Part shown: piece by piece, positions 21,790 through 32,441 of the stretch
Position numbering within the stretch: position 1 is the first letter of the stretch
Layout of the letters: each line of letters starts with the position of its first letter
NCBI GenBank assembly: GCA_009746045.1
Contig: RPFO01000213.1
Coordinates: 14,180,454-14,244,453, forward strand
Source: Mesostigma viride
Lineage: Eukaryota; Streptophyta; Mesostigmatophyceae; Mesostigmatales; Mesostigmataceae
Direction: 5' to 3'
Length of the DNA stretch: 64,000 nt
Translations under genes and position numbers: made by a program
The notes under the pieces: model-generated
The model's database searches: none
Seen by the model: only the letters and a program-made list of their open reading frames with translations
What the model was told of the DNA's origin: nothing

Positions 21790-22116
21790 AGATGCATGCT
21801 GGCCAGCCGACCTAGTGGTCCCAGCTCAATTTGAACACGGCATTCACTCCCTCTCTCTTCCTTGGACTGCTATGCAGAACAAGAAGAGGTGGCAGAAGAT
21901 TGTCCAGGCTCACACGCCAGCCCCTGTGGGCAAGCCCCCTCCCCCAAAGCGAAAGGGGCGTTTTGCTGCTCAAGTAGTGTAGTTAGGATTTTCTAGACTA
22001 GATAGCTTAGAGTTACGTTAGTTCGATTACGCGGCTTCGCCCACCACCCATCCAGCAAGGAATATGTGCTACATGATCTCCCAACGGAGTCATGTTATGA
22101 TATATAATTTAATTTA
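21790..22116 (+). mobile_element. LINE A C-terminus and 3' UTR, 5'-truncated
   Basis: It encodes the end of the LINE A protein (DLVVPAQFEHGIHSLSLPWTAMQ...KKRWQKIVQAHTPAP, basic PPPKRKGR end, stop near 21980). The 3' UTR follows, with the best-preserved hairpin of the family at 22071-22095 and a TTTAA tail. Confidence 0.8.
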
Positions 22117-22118
22117 AT

Positions 22119-22335
22119 GGCCCAACAGCACGCAGCCCTGCCAAATACCCTTCTGAAGAGGGCATGGTGGCGAGGACCCGTACGTAACAAGCGCGCACCG
22201 AGGTGGTGGACCCTTCAAACAGGTTGCGAATGAGAGCAATGAGGGGGAGGGGAATCCGGAACAGAGTGAGGATGTCCCACACGGCAGACCAAAGGACCCA
22301 GTCGAAGGCTTTGATGAAGTCCACCATGCAGCACC
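22119..22335 (-). pseudogene. LINE B reverse transcriptase fragment, inverted next to LINE A
   Basis: The minus strand matches LINE B from VDFIKAFD..LWSAVWDIL through LRNLFEGSTTSVRA to the LQKG...QGC motif. It is joined head-to-head with the LINE A fragment that starts at about 22350, as happens in twin-priming inversions or chimeric insertions. Confidence 0.7.
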
Positions 22336-22349
22336 ATGCATCTGCTGAG

Positions 22350-23410
22350 ATGCTGATCCAGCGGTTAGGGATCTTCTGCTGGCGTTCTGCAACCGTGTCC
22401 TGCTTTCTGACGAGCCTCCGCCTGCTGAGTGGCAGACGGCCATCCACGTCATGCTGTACAAGAAGGGCTCTGCTGCTGACCCCGGTAACTACCCGGGTGT
22501 CTGCCTCCAGAGCGCCGCGCTGAAGGTCTTCATGCGCATGATGCTGCACAGGCTCCGCGCCGCGCTGGACCCACACCTGGGTGAGTCTCAGATGGTTTCT
22601 CGTCGTGGTCGTAACACTGTCATGGCTGTGTTTGTCGCGCGCCGGTTGATGGAGGAGGTGCGTCGCCTCTGCCCTGACAGTTTGCCGCTGGTCTTCATTT
22701 TTGTTGACTATATCAAGGCCTTTGACACGGTCCTCTGGGAGGCTCTTTGGGCCATCCTAGCTCTGGATCGACCGAGTGCCACCAGCATTTATTGCTGCCA
22801 TTCGCCGAGTGTATGAGGGCTAGCTCACAGGCAGTAGTGCGGACTGCGGAATTAGGCACCACCCCACCATTCCCCCTTCACCACGGGGTGTGGCAAGGTT
22901 GTGTCCTCAGGACGGGGTATGGGGACGGTCCCCATACCTGTTCATTATTGTCGTGGACCACGTCATGCGCCAGGCACGTGCGCGCTTTACTGCTCGAGGG
23001 GGTTCGAGCCAGGCTTGGACATCCTTAACGAGCGTACGTACACGTGGGCACGGCGGGGTTAGCACGGGTTACCGCCTGGCTGACCTGATTTATGCGGACG
23101 ACACCACCCTCATTGCGCGCCCCGAGCACATTCAGACCTGGCTGGACTGTCTCGGCCTGGAGGCGAGGGCGGTGGGTTGGAGATTAGTGTTGACCAAAAC
23201 TGAGGCGATGGTGATTGGGGCCTCCAGTCGTCCACCGCTGCCGCGCCTGCTCGATGGGACGGAGGTCCCATTCCGCGACCGCTTCAAACTGTTGGGGAGC
23301 ATGCTCCCTGACACCGCCGACGATGTGGACGTCTGCATTGGCCTGACCTGGGCTAGGCTTCGTTCGCTCAACACCTACTGGCGCTCCAAGGGCCTGGACG
23401 AGCACCGCAA
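22350..23410 (+). pseudogene. LINE A reverse transcriptase, N-terminal part (continues at 29702)
   Basis: Motifs in order: PGNYPGVCLQSAALKVFMRM, LVFIFVDYIKAFDTVLWE, HHGVWQGC, LADLIYADDTTLI (YADD at 23091-23102) and a palm/thumb end RSKGLDEHR. Several indels break the frame (near 22790, 22830 and 22910). It stops at ACCGCAA (23404-23410) because LINE B inserted there; the coding sequence resumes at 29702 with KRMLFKVLVLTVLTYGAEAWTL. Confidence 0.8.
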
Positions 23411-23649
23411 TTAATTAATGAATTAATTAATTAGACTCGTGCTCCCGTTGGGGAGTCACGGAGCATTAACCCCGATGGATGGATGGGTGCAAACATTCCT
23501 ACCGGCGGTCTAATCTATCTACATTGGCTACATACTACATCTATCTAACAGCATTCTAACTACAACATCTATCTAGGCAGCCGCACGCTGCCCGAGGGGG
23601 AGCTATCTGGCGTGCCTCCCGCGGGATTGCACACGCGGGCGCTTCCCCA

Positions 23650-25515
23650 CTGGGGGGGGCTCATTGTCCTCTATGACCTGGGCCCACTTGGCCTTGTCCA
23701 TCATCTTCTTCCAAATCACGGAGAGGCCGAGGCCCCCCATGTCCTCTACTAGCTAGCTGTTCCTTAATGAAGGTGCGGGCCTTGCGGCGTCTAACATCAC
23801 TGGGCCCAGCCCACGTCAGGAGGTGCCGGCCAGGCTCGGGCTGCATGGTCGCAGTCCTGCGGGGGGGCCACGTGAGGTGTCTACCTGGTTGGTGCGAGCT
23901 CAGTAGGTGCCCTACAAGCTGCAGGCGGCGTTACTTAATGGTGCTGGTGATATAGGGCATGCCCTGGTACAGGTCCTCATTAATTGCGGACATGAGCAGC
24001 ATATCCTACTCTGAAAATGGAACGCAGCATGCTGGTGACCGCGCCGTCCAGCTTGCGGGCCAGGTCGGCGGTGAGGGTCCACGTCTCGGCGCCATACGTG
24101 AGAACAGGAAGGACGAGGACCTTGAACAGGTCCTGTTTCTCGATCTTGCCCAGGGGCTTGCGCCACAGGGCCCGGTACTGGCGTAAAGCGTGCCAGGCGA
24201 GGGAGATGCGATGGTCCACATCAGCCTCGCAGCTGGGGAGCAGGCTGCCCAGCAGCTTAACGCGGTCCCGATACAGGACTCGAGAGCCGTCTAGGAGATA
24301 GAGGGGCGGCGCTGAGTTGGTGAGCCCAACCGCCAGGGCCTCTGTCTTCTTGCTGACCTCAAGCCCCACTGCACGGGCCTCGAGAGCCAGGCAGTCAAGC
24401 CATGTCTGCACGTGCTCAGTGTCCTCGAAGAGGGTGGTGTCGTCTGCGTAAATGATGTCTGCTAGCCGAATCTCCGTGTCCGCACCGCCATGCCAGAATT
24501 TGTTAGCAACCTGCACTCCTGGTTCCCTGCCCACGATGCGGGCAAATCGCTTGCGCGCCTGAATCATTACGTATTCGACAACAATAATGAACAGGTAGGG
24601 CGACAGCACGCAGCCCTGCCACACACCCTTCTGTAAAGGGCATGGGGGCGTGGTCCCGTAAGAAGTGCGCACCGAAGTGGTGGACCCTTCATACAGGTTG
24701 CGGATGACAGCAATCAGGGGGCGGGGGATCCGGAACAACTCGAGGATGTCCCAAAGCGCAGGCCAGAAAACCGAATCGAAGGCTTTGATGAAGTCCACCA
24801 GCACAAGGTGCAAAGGGGACTCACCAGGCTGAAGGCGTTGCAGTTCCTCCACCAGTCGGCGAGTAGCGAAGAGCGCCTGTACTGTGTTGCGACCTGAACG
24901 GAAGCCGTGCTGAGTCTCGCTGAGGTGACCGTCCAGGGCTGTGCGCAGGCGGTTCAGGATGAGCCGCATAAGAAGCTTGAGGGGGGCACTTTGAATGCAC
25001 ACCCCTCTGTAGTTGCCGGGGTCGGCAGGCGACCCCTTGTTCTTGTACAGCATCGTGCGAAAACTGTGTTGCCAGGCCGCTGGAGGTGGTTGCGACGACA
25101 GCAGAAGGCGGTTGCAGATGTCCCGGAAGAGCAGCATAACACCTGTGTCCTCGAATTCGGCTGCAAGTTTTACAACTGCGGCCGGAATCTCGTCAGAGCC
25201 GGTGGCTGCGTCATAACGCAGGCGCTGGACCGCCTCCGTGACCTCGCGAGAGGTGAAAGGAGGCATGTCAGACGGGTCGCCAAGAAGTGGGCCGACCAGC
25301 GGGGGGACTAGGTAGTCCGCCGCTGACCTAGGCGGGGCAGGGGGCCCAGCGGGGCCGGCCAGGGCGGCCGGGCGGGCGGCGGCGGCTGGGAGCAGGGGTG
25401 GGGGCGGCGCAGCTGTCCCCACGACCTCGGCCGTGGCCGTGGCCCAGGTACGAAGCCCGGCTTGGCTGGGGCGCCGAGGCCGACCGGGTGCCCGAGGCGC
25501 TTGTACCAGATTCAA
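23650..25515 (-). CDS. LINE B reverse transcriptase and C-terminal domain
   Basis: A continuous 511-residue frame covers 25515-23980. Motifs in order: ATGSDEIPAAVVKL, PGNYRGVCIQSAPLKLL, HGFRSGRNT, LVLVDFIKAFDSVFW, GVWQGCVLSPYLF, LADIIYADDTTLF (YADD at 24450-24439) and KLLGSLLPS, then LTYGAETWTL...FRVGYAAHVRN. A stop truncates the tail, but homology continues to about 23650 (DLYQGMPYI, RRLQLVGHLARTNQVD, PPVGKRPR basic end), as in the copy at 46459-47150. It has the intact YADD active site; it is the best-preserved RT of its type in the window. Confidence 0.85.
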
Positions 25516-25612
25516 CCGCAGGCCCCCTTGCCGTCGTGCTTCTGCTGGCAGCTGCGCAGGTCCTTGACCATCTGCTGAGCATCTGCCTTCTCAGCCTGCT
25601 CGTAGGCGGCCC

Positions 25613-27150
25613 TCAGGGCTGCTTGCAGCCCCGGCAGGTTTGGCGATCGGATCTCTGTTGCGGCGGAGCATCTGCCTGGCGGCGACCACTGTCGGTGCGT
25701 GACGGTGGACAGCAAGCTGCCGGCGCGGAGGCAAGGTGGGAAGTGTGCGGGCAGCCAGGCGATACTTGGCGGCGACACCACGGAGGATCACTGAAATATC
25801 CCCGGCGGCGGAATGGCGTGTAACTGCTGTCGGCTGCCCCGGCGTCGAATACGGCCAGGAAATCATCCCTGTGCGACATAGCGGCCTGCTCTTCTGCTGA
25901 CATCTTGTCGGCATCCTTCAGCACAATCCGGAGCACCTTCAGATCTGGCTGAGGTGCCAGCTGTCGCGACGGTTTCACCCCAGGAAACCGCAATCTGATG
26001 CGAGCGAGCACGAGACGATGATCAGATTCCACCGTGCTGACAGAATCTTGCAGGACGCGAGCATCGACAACTGAGGGGCGCTGAGCCCGACGTACGCAGA
26101 CATAATCAAGGCACACCACCCGATCCGACGGCCCAAAAAAGGTGGCCAGCTGCTCAGCGGGGCGTGCGAAAGAAGCATTGCATGCAACCAGCGCAGATTC
26201 TGCCAGCAGATTCGCAAATAAAGGCGTGTTACCGTTGGCTGTCGTGTTGGTTGGGGAATACTGAGCGCCCCCAGTGCCAACTGGCAGCGTGGCGTTGGCG
26301 TCGAGCAGCATAACCAGGAAGTGCCGAGCTGGGATGTTGGCCTCCTCCTCCTTGAGGGCGTCGAAGAAGGCCTCACGTTCCGCCTGAGCTCGACCCGCAT
26401 GTGGTGCATATCCCACGATAACGGTTAGCGTGTGGTGTGAATGGCCCTCAGTGGCCGAAAAAGTGGCCACTAGCACACGCGGGGACCGCAGCACGATGGA
26501 CTGGAGCTGCTCTGATGCTGCCGGCGAGCACAAGAGGCCCACACCACCTTGGCCCGGCGCGTCGCCGCCACCATAGTGGAACCGCCAGCCTGCCGCAGCA
26601 GGTCGTCGACCAGCAGACCGTTGACCGCGTGCTGAGGGTCAACGGTGCGTCGGTGCTCCTGGACTCCAAGAACAGCGATCTTGTTGTCGGCGCACAGGGC
26701 GATCAGCTCGTCGACGCGTTGGCGTGCTGGGGTGCCGCCGCTCGTAGAAGGATCTGCAGGGAGGGTGCGCACGTTAAAACTTGCAATACCAAGAATGGGC
26801 CGTTGCCCTATTAGCGGGGGGGTGGGGGTGGGGGTGGGGGTGGAGAAGGGTAGTGCTGGAGGTGGGGGTGGGGGTGGGGGGGGGGGGGGGGGAGGGTGGC
26901 GATTGGGGTTAATGCTTGTCAACGCATGGAGGCTTTCTTTCAGGACGGATATGCGTCGTCTCCGTCCTGGCTGGGGTCGCCGGCGTGTCGACTGGGCCTC
27001 ATCCCGCTCAAGGCGGGCTAGGAGGCGTGTAAGGCTGGTAAATTGGCGGGAAGGTTGACCGTGGCGTGCCTGGCGACCTTGCATCCTGATCATGCTCGCA
27101 CGGTGCGACATGAGGATGGAAAGGGGCTTGTTTATAAAGGCTGTGCCCAA
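25613..27150 (-). pseudogene. LINE B apurinic-like (EEP) endonuclease region
   Basis: The minus-strand frames show ASFNVRTL (catalytic Asn), VLGVQEHR (catalytic Glu), VIVGYAPHAGR, LLDANATL (Asp-x-Asn), LDYVCVRR and ESDHRLV (Asp-His end), the full residue order of the exonuclease-endonuclease-phosphatase fold. The frame changes near 26500. It would nick genomic DNA to prime reverse transcription. A G-rich run with a homopolymer of G at 26815-26892 falls just upstream and may be error-prone. Confidence 0.8.
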
Positions 27151-27153
27151 AGC

Positions 27154-28493
27154 CTATTGTACCGCGAGGCCGCGAGGGTGTGCCCTTACCGGGCGCATCC
27201 ATACCCGGGACGTGCGTAGACGATGATGACGCAGCTGGGGCGGGCCTGGTACGGCCCGACTTGTGCCGCTTGTTAGGAGCCTGCGCCTCCGTGCGCTGGC
27301 CGTTGATGAACAGCACGGGGGTGTCGTGGACGAGGCGGACGTAGACCTTCTGGCCTCATTCCTGGCCTTGATCGCCACGTCGCTGCCCAGCAGACCGTTC
27401 TTGATGACTAGCTGGGCCGGTGAGAGGAGGTCGTCGAGGCTCGGCGCGTTTCTCCCGCCTAGGAGCTTGCGGGCCTGGAGTACCTTCACCTTGCTGGCCA
27501 CATTCGCGAAGGTCACCCGGATGGGGCCAGGCTGCCGCCCGCCATCCAAGCTGCCGACTCAATGCGGATGCGCTCGTTGCCCAGCTGCAGCCGGCCCACG
27601 ATGAGGTTCTGGTACAGGCGTTGCGCTAGCATCAGGTCCGTTTCTGGCTGTGGCGCGACCTGGAAATATCGAACCACTATACTGCGTGACCGCTGGTCCT
27701 CCTCAACAGCAGTCTTGTGGGCTGCAGCCCCCCTGCGTGCGGCATCCTCCATCAGGTTGGCAATGTCGGTCTGTTTCACCATGTTAGCGTAGCTGGTGGG
27801 TGCAGGGGCGGCTGGCGGGGGCGGGGTAGTCATGGCGGCCTTGACCTCGGCAATGCTGGATTGGAGCTCAGCAGTGTCTTGGCGGATAGCAGTGGATAGG
27901 GCGCCGAGTTGAGCGGCCATGTCGTCGACTTTCTGGTTGAGCTGGTGCAGGGTTGCGTCCGGGGAAGCAATGGGGGTATTGGCGGTGCCATCGGCATCCT
28001 CGAAAGCGGCAAAAAGTGCCCGGAGGCAAGGGGCCTTCGCGTAGCTCAGAAAAACAGAAAGACGAAGCTGTGGCAGCTCCAGATGGCGAACGTCGTCCAC
28101 CGAAGTCTCGCTAGACGTGCTGGGAAAATGTAGCTCATGGCCTTTGGCGTGCAGGAGGAGCAGGATAGCCTGCGCCTGCTCGGCGGTAAGCGAAAAGAAC
28201 CGGTGCTCGGCGACAGTCCCGCCAGGCAGGAAGTCCGCTGGGTCAAACGTAGCGTCGGCGATGGCGTCGTCGTCGTCGTCGTCAAGAAGGGGGTCGGTCT
28301 CACGGGAAACCTCGCTGGAAACAGGAGCCGCAGGCGGAGGGATCTGGCTGTCCATCTCGTCGGCGGGGCCGGTGCAATGCCGCTTAGACGAAACGTTAAT
28401 GGCGGCATCAGCAGACGATGGCTGGGTCGCAATGGTGTCCACAGCGTCGACTAGTTGCGTGATGGTATGAGGCGCTGAATCCGGCCCCCCCAT
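27154..28493 (-). pseudogene. LINE B ORF1 protein (L1-ORF1-like)
   Basis: ATG at 28493 (MGGPDSAPHTITQ). It has an acidic stretch (DDDDDDA), a helix with TLHQLNQKVDDMAAQLGALSTAI heptads around residues 155-200, and then an RRM-like part (RSIVVRYFQVAPQPETD...LMLAQRLYQNLIVGRLQLGNE, IRVTFANVASKVKVLQARKLL). The sequence changes frame near 27530, so about 400 residues are spread over two frames. The predicted role is RNA binding in the retrotransposition particle. The family is close in layout to the E/G ORF1 proteins but clearly diverged. Confidence 0.7.
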
Positions 28494-28771
28494 CGGCGGG
28501 GGAGTGGGAGGCGGCTGAAGGTGATTCCGCCATGGCTACTTTCCGGAAAATACGATCCCTGCCTGCGCTGCGTTTTATGATATTGCGCTAAATCTTGGGC
28601 GATGGCGGCTGAAAATTATATCATCGTGTTCGTCATCAAAAGACGCTTCTACTGCAATTTACCCGACCAAATTTCATGCCCGGATGTAAAAGTTATGAGC
28701 ATTCTCGGCATCCATAGCTCGCCACACCGTAAATCAAATGAGAAGCCATGCCCTAGCTTCTGTATATATAT

Positions 28772-29689
28772 TTTAAAAATATAATTACTTACAGCAGAGT
28801 GAAATCACTCAAACCAAAGCAAACGCCCAGCTATAAACCTATATACAGAGCCATGTCAAAGCTCGATACTACGATAAGACCAATGGAAACGCCTAACGGG
28901 AGGAACCTAATAGCCCTGCTGCACAGCAAAATCAGCCCGCGTACGGCGGAGCATGATGTCAGCCATGGCCCGAGTCAGCGCCACCGACAAGCGCTGACGC
29001 CAATATGACGTCCAGGTCCGCGCCGACCATGGGGCCCGCTGGCCCTCCAGGTCCAGCCGGTCCTCCCGGAGCCGGCAACACTCCTTGAAGAAGGCGGAGG
29101 TCAGGGGCCCCATGGCCCCAAACTCCTCCAGGACAAAGGGCACCACACGATGGTGCCCGACGTCGCCGTAGGCCAGGAGCTTGGCCCGCTCCGCCCGGTC
29201 CGCCGTGTAACCTGCCGTGAGGGAGGCCCCAGCCACGTGGCTAAGAAGAGCCAAGGGCCGCGCCACCGAAACGTCAATAAGCAGATGCCGGCCACCCCCC
29301 TCAAAGTCCAGCACCACGATGTCAGGCCGGTGGTTGGGGGAATAGAAGGCAGCGCCATCCGCATATCCTCGGACCGGATGTTCGCGTGGGGGAAAACCGA
29401 CCGAATCATGGCGAGCACCACCGTCAGGAGGACAGTGTGCAAATACAAATACCAATTCTGATTCTGTTGGCCCCCCATGCAGGCAAGGTAGTGAGTCCCC
29501 GTGGGATCCAGCGGCTGCCCACAGCTACCACAAGGCCGCCCGGCCGGAACAAGAGGCTGCGGGGCAAATAGCTGGTGCCGGAGCGCCACCGAGTAGTGGC
29601 TGGGAGCCAAGGCGAATGGGGGGGCCATGGGAAGAGCACGAAGGTACGCCGAGCCCACACTCCGCAAGGAAAGCGAGAACAGCCACGCT
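28772..29689 (-). mobile_element. LINE D', second restriction-endonuclease LINE copy, 5'-truncated
   Basis: Flanked by CTGTATATATAT (28760-28771 and 29690-29701). It matches 13883-14800 with only a few substitutions and one 3-base insertion (AAG near 29247). It encodes the CCHC cluster and RPDIVVLDFEGGG endonuclease core (28907-29667), with the same frame break. The tail is A/T-rich. It inserted into the chimeric 5' end of LINE B. Confidence 0.8.
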
Positions 29690-29701
29690 CTGTATATATA
29701 T

Positions 29702-30408
29702 ACCGCAAGCGCATGCTCTTCAAGGTCCTCGTCCTCACGGTGCTCACGTATGGCGCCGAGGCGTGGACACTCACGGCCACACTGGCAGCTAAGCTAGACG
29801 GCACGTACGGTAACCAGGATGCTCCGACAGGTCCTGAACGTCGGGTTTTCTCAGCGTAGGTCATTAGAGTCTTTGTATCACGGTATGCCTCGCATTTCGG
29901 ATGAGATTAGGCAGCGTAGGATAGCATTTGTAGGACATCTTGCTCGCACCAGCCAGGTCGACACCGCCCTTGGTCTGGCCGGTCCCCCTAGCGGCTCGGC
30001 CAACCAGGGCGGCATATTTTGACCTGGCCTGGCCCCAAGAACATTCCTAAAAGGGTAGGGAAACATGCAATGACCTATACCCAGATGTTGCTGGACGACC
30101 TAGTGGTCCCAGCCCAGTTTGAGTACCGCATCCCCTCTCTCTCCCTTCTCTGGACTGCCATGCAGGACAAGAAGCGGTGGCAGAAGATTGTCAAGGCCCA
30201 CACGCCAGCCCCTGAGGGCAAGCCACCTCCCCCCAAGAGGTGGAGCCGTTTTGATGAGTAGCGTAGATAGGCTTTTCTAGACTAGATATAGCTTAGAGTT
30301 AGGTTAGTTCGCTTACGCGGCTTCCTCCACTCCACCCATCCAACCTGGAATATGTGCTACATGACCTCCCAACGGAGGCATGTTATAATTTAATTTAATT
30401 TAATTTAA
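29702..30408 (+). mobile_element. LINE A C-terminal part and 3' UTR (continuation of 22350-23410)
   Basis: It starts at the duplicated ACCGCAA and reads KRMLFKVLVLTVLTYGAEAWTL, then VGFSQRRSLESLYHGMPRISDEIRQRRIAFVGHLARTSQVD and DDLVVPAQFEYRIPSLSLLW, ending in a basic C-terminus (PPPKR.SRFDE, stop near 30261), then the 3' UTR, hairpin and (TTTAA)n tail. Frame changes occur near 29815 and 30020. Confidence 0.8.
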
Positions 30409-32441
30409 TGCAGCACAAGGTGCAAAGGGGACTCACCAGGTTGGAGGCGGAAGAGCACACCAACTGCGGAAGCCAAGTACGTGGCTGTCTAGATAGGAGT
30501 ACTCACGACCAGTTGGTCATTACAGTAGTACAAAATGGACGTCTCACTTATGCACATCAACTACATACCGCACAGTAAACAACATGCTCATAAGCAATTG
30601 TTTGCTTTGTTATTTATAAACTAATTTACGCGAATCTCTGTTGTATAGTACACTTCGTGGGGGGTACAAGAACACATGAGCTTACATGAAGGGGTGCCTT
30701 ATCACCACTTCCCTACAGCAGGGTGGTGCTTGTCCATTGCAAGGCATGCACCCATTCACAACCCTGCGGATAATGTAAGACATCCAATTAGTACAGGATG
30801 CACTCATCCCTATAAGAAAGAAGACGTAGCCAAGCAAATACCCTCCCAGAAAGAACAGTTGTGACAGACAAGGCCATCGGCTCCTCCTAACGTCTCACAT
30901 CCGGCCCGCTGCTTACTAGAAAGGAAGCGGCCCGCGCACCAGGGCAAGTCGATAGGCAGGAGTAAGCTGTGCACAAAATGGAACAATGTCTCATGTGCCC
31001 ATGCAACGTGTTACACAAGGGGTTCGGCACCGCGCCGGCCTGGCCACGCACTCTTAAAATGCCATGGCTGGGGAAAAGCTGGAGTACAACACCGACGACT
31101 TCACCAGTACGGAGGCTTGTAATGTCCACACTGGTCCTTGCCTGCAGGTGTAGCCAGCATGGCAAACGGCCCCAATCAATCAGCGCTCACGCCACCATCC
31201 GTAGATGGTGTTAGTTGTCTTGCTAAAACTCGGTAATGGCCCGATGCATCACCTTGTCGACATGCTGTAATGGACACGCGTGTTGCTTCCGAAGAATATG
31301 CGCCGGCTGCTTCACAACGATACGTTGATGCAACAACTACACGGCAGCGTCACAACTATACGTGAGGCTGGTGCGCTGGTTGCCTCCATCACATGTGCCG
31401 CATGGCCTCGCCGGCTTGTCAACCCAGCCATCACAGCCACGGGGTGCAGGGCGCCCGCCCGCACACCTCCCATTGGTCGGTGGGAGCTTTAAGGACCACA
31501 TGGGTCGGGTCCCATTACAGGGCCCCTTCCAGGTTAAGGCGCAAGGCATGACTGAAGCCACAGAGAGACGCGCCGCAGGACCCGCCAGCGATGTCACCTG
31601 TTGCAAGGTAATGGGTGAGGAAGGAAGATGGTGAGAAAGGTACAGTGTGCACCCACGGTCACCCACCACGGTCATCCCATACCACGCACAGCACAAGTAT
31701 GCACAGTAGCCGCCAAAACCGTGCGCGCAAATGGCCGCAGCAGAAAATATGCGGACTCGCAACACATTGCAATGCTGAAACATGTGCTGTTATTTTTTTC
31801 TCAGCATGGCCCCATACCAACTTACCTTTGGTCCAAAAATGGCACATAGCAAATTTCAGTACTGAACCCGAAGTTTCCAAGCAACACACATAGAGACCAG
31901 AATTAGTGCCATCCTCGACACACCAGGCACGACCCGGCACCAGAAGACGCAGCACAACAACAAGGCTGCTATGATGGCACCGAGACGGTTAGACCATTCA
32001 CCTAATGCCAGTAACATTTCCCAGGTTATGTAACAAAGTCACTGTAGATTATTCCACCAGTGAGCACAACCTGTAGACTACCGTCCCAGGGCCCCTGCAT
32101 TTGCAAACCGAGGGTGAGCTAGCAGATGAGCCACCTTGGCACTTGCCTGCACAAACCTCTGGACACAGGCAGAGGCTTGTTCTAAAAGATCCTTCCCGGG
32201 CAAAACATCTAACAGAGAAAAAAAAATCCCGCAATTCTCACAAATGTGCACAACACGATGGACCCCAACAACTACCAGGTCCCTTACGGACATTGGCACC
32301 CCTGCATGTCCGCATGCTTGGCAACCTCCATCACGCACAATCTAAACAAGCCTCATGTCCTGGTGGCTGCTAATGCACCTACCATCATCATCGAAGCTCT
32401 TTCGCAGTCTTTCGCAGAAAAGGTCGGCACTACCCCCATGT
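30409..32441. other. Downstream flank of the SR gene, no gene recognised
   Basis: Positions 30412-30450 are a scrap of LINE B (minus). The rest has lower repeat content than its surroundings. A minus-strand frame at 32078-32338 has some helix-like character but matches no family I know; it may be 3' UTR of the SR gene. Confidence 0.45.

Larger units (their letters stand above)
23411..28771 (-). mobile_element. LINE B, near full-length APE-type non-LTR retrotransposon
   Basis: Inserted in LINE A with target duplication ACCGCAA (23404-23410 and 29702-29708; LINE D' lies inside the 5' end of the insert). On the minus strand: 5' UTR (about 28700-28494), ORF1 (28493-27154), endonuclease (27150-25613), reverse transcriptase (25515-23980), C-terminal tail to about 23650, 3' UTR with CATC repeat and CAAC hairpin (23427-23455), TTAA tail. 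The 5' UTR is homologous to that of the ORF1-only elements. Positions 28701-28771 are not LINE B but a scrap of ORF1-only 3' UTR, so the 5' junction is chimeric. Confidence 0.8.
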
